Positions 56,948-64,000 of a DNA stretch of 64,000 bases are shown here, in pieces (within the stretch, counting starts at the first letter, position 1; the number at the start of each line of letters is the position of its first letter). This DNA comes from Sciurus carolinensis (taxonomy: Eukaryota; Chordata; Mammalia; Rodentia; Sciuridae), in the NCBI RefSeq assembly GCF_902686445.1, contig NC_062222.1, positions 38,253,792 to 38,317,791 on the forward strand, read 5' to 3'. Made by a program: the position numbers and the translations under genes. The notes under the pieces were generated by a model. It had not been told where the DNA came from. It ran no database searches and worked only from the letters and a program-made list of their open reading frames with translations.

Positions 56948-58142
56948 GTTCCTAAAATCCCAAAAAACTTAAACTCTTCAGGCTTACTTTGTGTCTGCCT
57001 GGAGGAGAAAAGGATCTATCTGGAAATATAATTGTCTCTGTAAATATAAACGTGGCAAAAGGACAGTGTAGTGATGTCTGTTGAACAGTGTGGTTGTATA
57101 TATTGGCAATGTACATATCTGATGTGAAATACTAAGAAAAAATTGATGAACCAGAATGCGACATAGGATTGCATGTGAAAAGTCTTTTCTACTGGATCTA
57201 TATTTCCATTTATAAATGATTTTAAGTTAACATATGAAGTCAGGGAAATGATTAGCTTTCCAGTACAAAGTATAGATAATTTAATTAGCCTAGTGACACC
57301 ACTGTTTTGATATTTACTAAATTTGTGGTAATAAGATTGTCTGTGCCTGTCTTCAGTGTGGAACTTCCTACTTCATTGAAAACTTTTTTACTCCAGAATG
57401 ACTTGCAGTGTTGTGTTCTTATGTGCAATGACATGGAATGATGAACAGTATGCCTTTAATTTATATGTATTCATGTTCTGGTTGTTCATGTTTGCTGACA
57501 TGATTTTTGTCCTGACTGTGGTTTTCAGGTATACAAGTCTAAATCTTTGTAGTCTTCGTCTCTCAAAGTTGTTCTAAGGCTCCATGACAGGGTTCTACAT
57601 TGTTGATGTTGTCATTGCTTCTTTTTATAAAAAGGCCAAATTTTCCTTTCAGTGCAAACATTCACCCATTTTTTTTTCCTTGTTACCCTGTGGATCCATT
57701 TAATGTTTTCCCTTCCCTAATTAATTTTTGTATATTATTTCCAATGTTTGGAAAGTTCTTTATAACCATTTTGGTATTTCCTATTATCCCCTCCCATTTA
57801 AAAAAATATTTATCAATCTAAACATGTGCAGTGTAGTAAAGATTCAAGTTGTTATGATTGAGATGTATGACCATAGTAGAATTTTAAGTAAACTGGTGAC
57901 TTGGGCAATAAATGTTTCTGTTTGTTTGTTTTTTTTTTTTACAAGCTAACTGTTAGAGGTATATGTTTATTTATCTGTTGTACAGATTTGATTATGATTT
58001 TTAATGTTTGAAAGATTGCACTTATTTGCTTTTACTATGTGTGAGGTAAAATATATATTTTCTGTTCACGGTATGTAAAAATATGGAGTAATTTAAACAG
58101 TAAATAAACATTCTGTGGATGCTTAAAAAAAAAAAAAAAAAA
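56948..58142 (+). pseudogene. CASD1: CASD1 retrocopy 3'UTR and poly(A) tail
   Basis: About 1.2 kb of 3'UTR follows the stop. It includes two AATAAA signals (near 57908 and 58102), and an A-tail from 58125 comes about 20 bases after the second. The tail and the lack of introns identify LINE-1-mediated retrocopying. The satellite resumes at aaagtatagttgagg. No clear target duplication is visible, and about eight satellite bases seem to be lost at the insertion site. Confidence 0.88.
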
Positions 58143-61100
58143 GAAAGTATAGTTGAGGAATTTGTTAATATACTATGCTACTTAGTGAACCCTGCAAGAC
58201 AGGAACACCAAACTTTGGGAGAAAGGTGGGAATGATGGATAGCGAAAACCCACAATTTTCATTGAAATCCATACTGAAACTTTTTATAAATGTTAAGTTT
58301 GAATGTAGGATTCTCAGCCTGCATATAGATAAAACAGTTGAGGTATTTGATTATTTACTGTACTATTGGTGAACCATGCAAGATAGGAGTACCAAAGTTT
58401 GGGAGAAAATTGGAACTGATAGGTAAAGAATATACTCATGGTTTCATTGAAATCCACTAAAGAATCTGTTTAAAAATGTTCACATTGAGTGCAGTTATTC
58501 TTGACCAATATATAGAAAGAACAATTGAGGAATTTGTTAACTTACAGTCCTCGGTGGTGAACCCTGGAAAACAGGAATACTAAACTTTGGGAGAAAAGTG
58601 AGAATGACGAGTACAAGAAATACACAACCTTTCCTTAAATTCCATAGTGAAACTGTTTAAAAACATTCACACTGAGTGCAGCTATTTCTTGGTCTGCATA
58701 CAGAAAGCATATTTAAGGAATATGTTAACTTACTGTGATACAGTGAACACTGAAAGATTGAAACACCAAACTTTGGTAGAAAATTGGGACTGATAGGAAG
58801 AGAAAATACAAAAGGTTTCATTGAAATTCATCATTGAAACTGTTTAAAAACGTGCAGTTACTTCAGCTATTCTCTGCCTGCATATAGATAGCACAGTTGA
58901 GAAATTTGTTAATTTACTCTGCTACCAGTGAACCCAGAAAGATAGAAAAAACAAGCTTTAGGAAAAGTGGGAATGGTGTGAAGAGAAAATACACAACTTT
59001 TCATTGAAATCCACTAGTGAAACTGTTTTAAAATGTTCACTTTAAGTGCAGGTATTCTCGGCCTGCACATAGAAAGCATATTTAAGAAATATGTTTACTT
59101 ACTGTGCTACCATTGAACCTTGTAGACAGAAACACCATAAATTGGGAGAAAGGTAAGAATGATGGGTAGAGGAAATACTCAAGGTATCATTGAAATCCAT
59201 CAGTGAAAGTTTTTAAAAGTGTTCACTTTAACTTCAGCTATTCTCTGCCTGCGTATAGACAGCACAGTTGAGGAATTTGATAATTTACTGTGCTGCTGGT
59301 AAACCCTGCAAGATAGAAATACCAAATTTTGGGAGAAAAGTGGGAATGATGGGTTGAGAAAATACCCTGGTTTCATTGAAATCCACTAGTGAAACTGTTT
59401 AAAAAAGGTTCACTTTGAGTGCAGCTACTCTCTTGGCCTACGTAATAGAAAGCACACTTGAGGAATTTGTTAATTTACTGTTCAAGCCAGTTAATCCTAC
59501 ATACAGTAACCCCAAACATTGGTAGAAAAGTGGGAATGATGGGTTGAGATAATACCCAAAATTTCTCTGAAATCCATTAGTGAAACTGTTCAAAAAGGTT
59601 CACTTTGAGTTCAGCTATTCTTGGCTTATGTATAGAAAGAACAGTTCAGGAATTTGGTAATTTACTGTGCTCCTGGTGAACCTGCAAGACAGAAACACCA
59701 AAATTGGGAGAAAAGTGGGAGTGATGGGTAGAGAAAATACCCAAGGTTTCATTGTAATCCATTAGTAAAACTGTTTAAAAATGTTCAATTTGAGTGCAGT
59801 TATTCTCGGCCTGCATATAGATAGCAGAGTAGAGGAATGTGATAATTTACTGTGCTCCTGATGAACCCTGCAAGATCTTAACACCACAGTTTGGGAGAAA
59901 ATTGGAACTTATTGGTAGAGAAAATACCTAAGATTTCATTGAAATCCATCAGTGAAACTGTTTAAAAATGTTAAGTTTGACTACAGCTATTAGTCTATGT
60001 AAAAGAAGCATAGTTGAGGAATTTGTTAATTTACTATGCTAGCCAGTGAACCCTGCAAAATAGGAACACCAAACATTGGGAGAAAAGTGAGAATGATGGG
60101 TATAGTAAATCTACAACTTTTCGTTGACATCCATAGGGAAACTTTAAAAATGTTCACTTTGAGTGCAGCTATTCTCGGCCTACATATACAAAGCACATTT
60201 TCAGAATATGTTAATTGACGGTGCTGCCACTGAACCCTGCAAGATAGAAACAACAAACTTTGGGAGAAAAGTGGGAATGATGGGAAGAGAAAATACCCAA
60301 GGTTTCATTGAAATCCACTAGCAAAGCTGTTAAAAACATTCACTTTGAGTGCAACTATTCTCGGTCTATGTATAGAAAACACTGTTGAGGAACTTGTTAA
60401 TTTACTGTGCTAGCTGGTGAACCCTGCAAGATAGGAACATGAAACTTTGGGAGAAAAGTGGGAATGACTAATAGAAGCAATACCCAACTTTTCATTGAAT
60501 TCCATTAGTGAAACTGTTTAAAAGCATTCACTTTGAGTGCAGCTACTCTTGGCCCTCATATAGAAAGCACATTTAAGGAATATGTTAATTTACTCTGCTA
60601 TTGATTAAACCTGAAAGATAGAAACACCAAACTTTGGGAGAAAAGTGGGAATGATGGGAAGAGAAAACACCCAAGGTGTCATTGAAATTCACTAGTGAAA
60701 AGTGTTTGAAAACGTTCACTTTGAGTGCAGCTATTCTCGGTCTATGTATAGAAAGCACAGTTGAGGAATTTGTTAATTTACTGTGCTAGTTGGTGAACAC
60801 TGTCAGATAGGTACCCCAAAGTTTTGGAAAATATTAGAAATGATGTGTATATAAAATAATTAGTGTTTCATTGAAATCATTTAGTGAAACTGTTTCAAAA
60901 TGTTCAACTTGAGTGCAGCTATTCTCTAACTATATATATAAAGCACTACTGAGGATAGTGTTAATTTACTGCGCTAGGTGGTGAAGTATGCAAATAAGAA
61001 CACCAAACATTGGGAGAAATTTGGGAATGCTGTTTAGAGAAAATGAACAACTTTTCATTGAAATCCATAGTGAACTTTTTAAAAACTTTCACTTTGCATG

Positions 61101-63154
61101 CATTTATTCTGTGCCTCCTTATAGAAAGAACAGTTGGAGATTTTATTTATATATTGTGCTAGCTGGTGAACAATGCAAGATAGGAACACCAAACTTTTGG
61201 AGAAATGTGGGAATGACAGGTAGAGAAAACACCCAAAATTTTATTGAAATCCATAGTGAAACTGTTTGACAATGTTCTTCGAGTGCAGCTATTCTCCATC
61301 TCCATATAGAAAGCACAGTAGAGGATTTTGTTAATTTACTGTGCTAGTCAGTGAACCTTGCCAGGTAAAAAACAAAAATGAAACTGAGAGAAAATTGGAA
61401 ATGATGGGTAGAGAAAATATCAAGGGTTTCATTGACATCCATTCGTGAAACTGTTTAAAAACATTCACTTTAAGTGCATCTATTTTCCTCCTGTATATAG
61501 AAAGCAAAGTTGAGGATTTTGTTAATTGACTGTGGTAGCTGCTGAACCCTGCAAGATAGGATCACCAAAGATTGGGAGAAAATTGACAATGAAGGGCAGA
61601 GAAAATACCCTGGGTTTCATTGGAATCCATTCGTGAAACTGTTTGAAAATTTTCACATTGAGTATAGCTATTCTCCACCTATAAATACAAAGCACAGTTG
61701 AAGAATTTGTTAATTTATTGTGCTAATCAGTGCACCCTTCAAGGCAGGAAAATGAAACTTTGGGAGAAAATTCAGAATGATGGTTAGAGAGAATACCCAG
61801 GGTTTCATTGAAATCAATTAGTGAAACTGTTTAAAAATGTTCACCTTGTGTGCAGCTATTCTCTACCTATATAGAGAAAGCACAGATGGGATATTTTTAA
61901 TTAACTGTGCTAGCTGGTAAACCCTACAAGATAGGAACACCAAAGTTTGGGAGAAAATTGGGAATGATGGGTAGAGTAAGTACCCATTATTTCATTGAAA
62001 TCCATTTGTGAAATTGTTTGAAAACGTTCACTTTGAGTGCAGCTATTCTCCACCTCCATAAAAAAAGGACAGTTGAGGTGTTTTTTAATTTACCGTGCTA
62101 GCCACTGAACCTTGCAAGATAGGAACACCATACTTCGGGAGAAAAGTGGGAATGATGGGTAGAGAAAAATCCCAAAATTTCATTGAATTCCATTCCTGAA
62201 ACTGTTTAAAAATGTTCACTTTGAGTGCAGCTATCCTCTGCCTTCATATAGAAAGTACAGTTGAGGATTATGTTAATTTTCTGTTCTACCTACTGAACAC
62301 TTCAAGATAGGAACACCAAACTTTGGGAGAAAAATGCGAATGATGGGTGGAGAAAATACCCAATGTTTCAATGAATTCCATTCGTGAAACGTTTTAAAAA
62401 TGTTCACTTTGAGTGCAGCTATTCTCCACCTCCTTATAGAAATCACAGTTGAAGAATTTGTTAATTTACTGTGCTAGCCACTGAACACTGCAAGATAGCA
62501 ACACCAAATTTTGGAAGAAAATTTGGAATGCTATCTGGAGGTAATATCCAGGGTTTCATCTAAATCCATTGATGAAACTGTTTAAAAGCATTCACTTTGA
62601 GTGGAGCTAGTCTCACCTCCATATAGAAAGTGCAGTTGAGGAATTTGTTATTTTACTGTGCTAGCCAATGAACCGTGCAAGACAGGAACACCAAACTTTG
62701 GGAGAAATTTGGGAATGATGGATAGAGTAAACACCCAATATTTCATTGAAGTTCATTAGTGAAACAGTTTAAAATGATTCTCATTGTGTGCCACTATTCT
62801 CCATCTCCATATAGAAAGCACAATTGAGTATTTTGTTAATTTACTGTGCTACCTGCTCAACCCTGCAAGATAGTATTACCAAACTTTGGGAGAAAAGTGG
62901 GAATAATGAGTGGAGAAAATACCCAATGTTTCAATGAATTCCATTTGTGAAACTGTTAAAAAGTTCACTTTGATGCAGCTATTCTCTGCCTCCATATAGA
63001 AAGCACAGTTGAAGAATTTGTTAATTTACTGTGCTATCCCATGAACCCTGCAAGATAGGAATACCAAATGTTGGAAGAAAAGTGGGAATGATAGGTGGAG
63101 AAAATACCCAATGTTTTAGTGAAATCCATTAGTGAAATTGTTTAAAAACGTTCA
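58143..63154. repeat. Satellite array B, third block and array end
   Basis: About 27 monomers of near 185 bp. Cores of the tttcattg segment at 59934, 60119, 60303, 60490 and 60677 give spacings of 184-187 bp. The array stops within a monomer at gtttaaaaacgttcaaa, and the sequence then becomes non-satellite. No gene is present. Confidence 0.92.
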
Positions 63155-63298
63155 AACTATGTTATTACTTCACAAGGTTTGTGCCTTTAAGGGGCACCCA
63201 AAATAGTGTGATACCCCAAGTATGAGCTATGTACCAAATGTGTGAACAAAGATTAAGTACACTAAATCAACTTTATTCCTATAAAGGCGATATTAGAA
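63155..63298. other. Non-satellite flank before the SINE
   Basis: Single-copy-like sequence with no frame, promoter or known repeat that I can identify. Its last 18 bases (ataaaggcgatattagaa, 63281-63298) are the left target duplication of the next SINE. Confidence 0.6.
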
Positions 63299-63499
63299 CC
63301 AGGTATGATGACTCACATCTGTTGCCCAGCAGCTTAGGAAATCAAGGCAGGAGTATCACAGGTTGGAAACCTGCCTCATTAATTTAGTGAGACTCTGAAT
63401 AACTTAGTGAGACTCTGTCTCTAAATAAAAAATACAAAGGGCTGGTGATGTGGCTCAGTAGTTAAAAACCCCTGGGTTCAATTCCTGGTATAAAGAAAA
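63299..63499 (+). mobile_element. Composite B1 + ID SINE (squirrel type)
   Basis: The left part is B1/7SL-like (gccagcagcttaggaaatca-type core, gtgagactctgtctctaaat). The right part is ID-like (gggctggtgatgtggctcag, ctgggttcaattcctggta). It ends in an A-rich tail. The target duplication is diverged: 63281-63298 and 63500-63519. Such B1-ID fusions are typical of squirrels and support the organism call. Confidence 0.88.
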
Positions 63500-63519
63500 A
63501 TAAAGGTGATATTGGAGAA

Positions 63520-63908
63520 CGTGACCTAGATTTGCTTTCACCTGAACTTTCTATTAATGTTTCCCAGAATCTGCAGACTTATCCACCTAGCAGGGCTGTG
63601 TTGAGACATGACAAAGGCCAAGGACTGCAATGCATACCTATCTGCTGTCTACTGAAGGAGTCCTGTCTCCGTGTGCCTAAATGAAAGTAATTTCTTTGCC
63701 AAGGGCTACCACTGTAACAAGAAACAGTGTTTCAGGACAACAATTCTTCAGGTGAACAAATATCCCTTGACATATTGCACACTCATCACTTGACTGGCTG
63801 AAGCTATAATTTTTTTATATGTCTCAAGGAGCAGTTTGTATTGAGAGTCTCTCAATTCCTAAAAATGAGTGATGGCAATGGCAGATCATCTTATAGAAAG
63901 GGATTGGT
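63520..63908. other. Non-satellite sequence between two SINEs
   Basis: Apparently unique sequence. No convincing frame, splice pattern or repeat is visible. Confidence 0.5.
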
Positions 63909-64000
63909 GGGGCTGGGGTTTTAGCTCAATGGTAGAGCACTTCCCTAGCACATGTGAGGCAGCTCACACCACATAAAAAAAATAAAATAAAGGTATGGTT
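63909..64000 (+). mobile_element. ID-type SINE with damaged B box
   Basis: ggggctggggttttagctca and atggtagagcacttccctag match the tRNA-Ala-derived ID family, with a good A box (tagctcaatgg). After catgtgaggc the usual B-box segment (ggttcaatcc) is missing and the sequence goes directly to cacaccacataaaa. The A-rich tail begins near 63975 and continues towards the window edge. Confidence 0.85.

Noticed and set aside
1..63154. CRISPR-like array suggested by regular repeats
   Set aside because: Units are 183-366 bp without short direct repeats and unique spacers, and the DNA is mammalian.
1..63154. CENP-B box in the satellite
   Set aside because: I looked for a ttcg-n4-a-n2-cggg pattern in the monomers and did not see one. 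A systematic scan was not possible, so this is only an absence by eye.

Overview
The window is nuclear DNA from a rodent, most likely a squirrel (Sciuridae). The evidence is a composite B1 + ID-type SINE near the right end (63299-63499), a tRNA-Ala-like ID element (63909 onward), and LINE-1 copies whose 3' ends look like those of squirrels. The organism call is from recognition of these repeat types and was not searched.

Nearly the whole window is one satellite family with younger elements nested in it. From 1 to 39.7 kb the satellite is a dimer of about 366 bp, made of two diverged half-units of about 183 bp (array A). From 46.9 to 63.15 kb the same family appears as single units of about 185 bp (array B). 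Array A is interrupted by a full-length LINE-1 (565-7546, intact ORF1, broken ORF2), an old deleted betaretrovirus-like ERV (ERV-A, 9341-12875), and a second, more decayed LINE-1 of another 5'UTR type (16955-21968). ERV-B (39746-46685) lies exactly at the change from array A to array B, with an inverted piece of its own LTR (46686-46917) beside it.

Array B contains a short LINE-1 3'-end insertion (49756-49919) and a three-level nest. A 5'-truncated processed copy of CASD1 (sialic acid O-acetyltransferase) sits in the satellite (50881-58142). Inside it, in antisense, is a young ERV (ERV-C, 51262-55937) with 354-bp LTRs differing at three sites, a 6-bp target duplication, a tRNA-Phe primer-binding site and no pol. 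From 63.16 kb the sequence is non-satellite with SINEs.

No ordinary host gene with introns, no tRNA or rRNA gene and no CRISPR is visible. The only uninterrupted long frames are LINE-1 ORF1, the transmembrane-subunit frame of ERV-C env, and the two halves of the CASD1 retrocopy. The points most worth following are the two-tier satellite, the rearranged ERV at its boundary, a non-coding block of about 1.5 kb shared by two otherwise different ERVs, and tandem promoter-like monomers of two unrelated kinds in the two LINE-1 5'UTRs.
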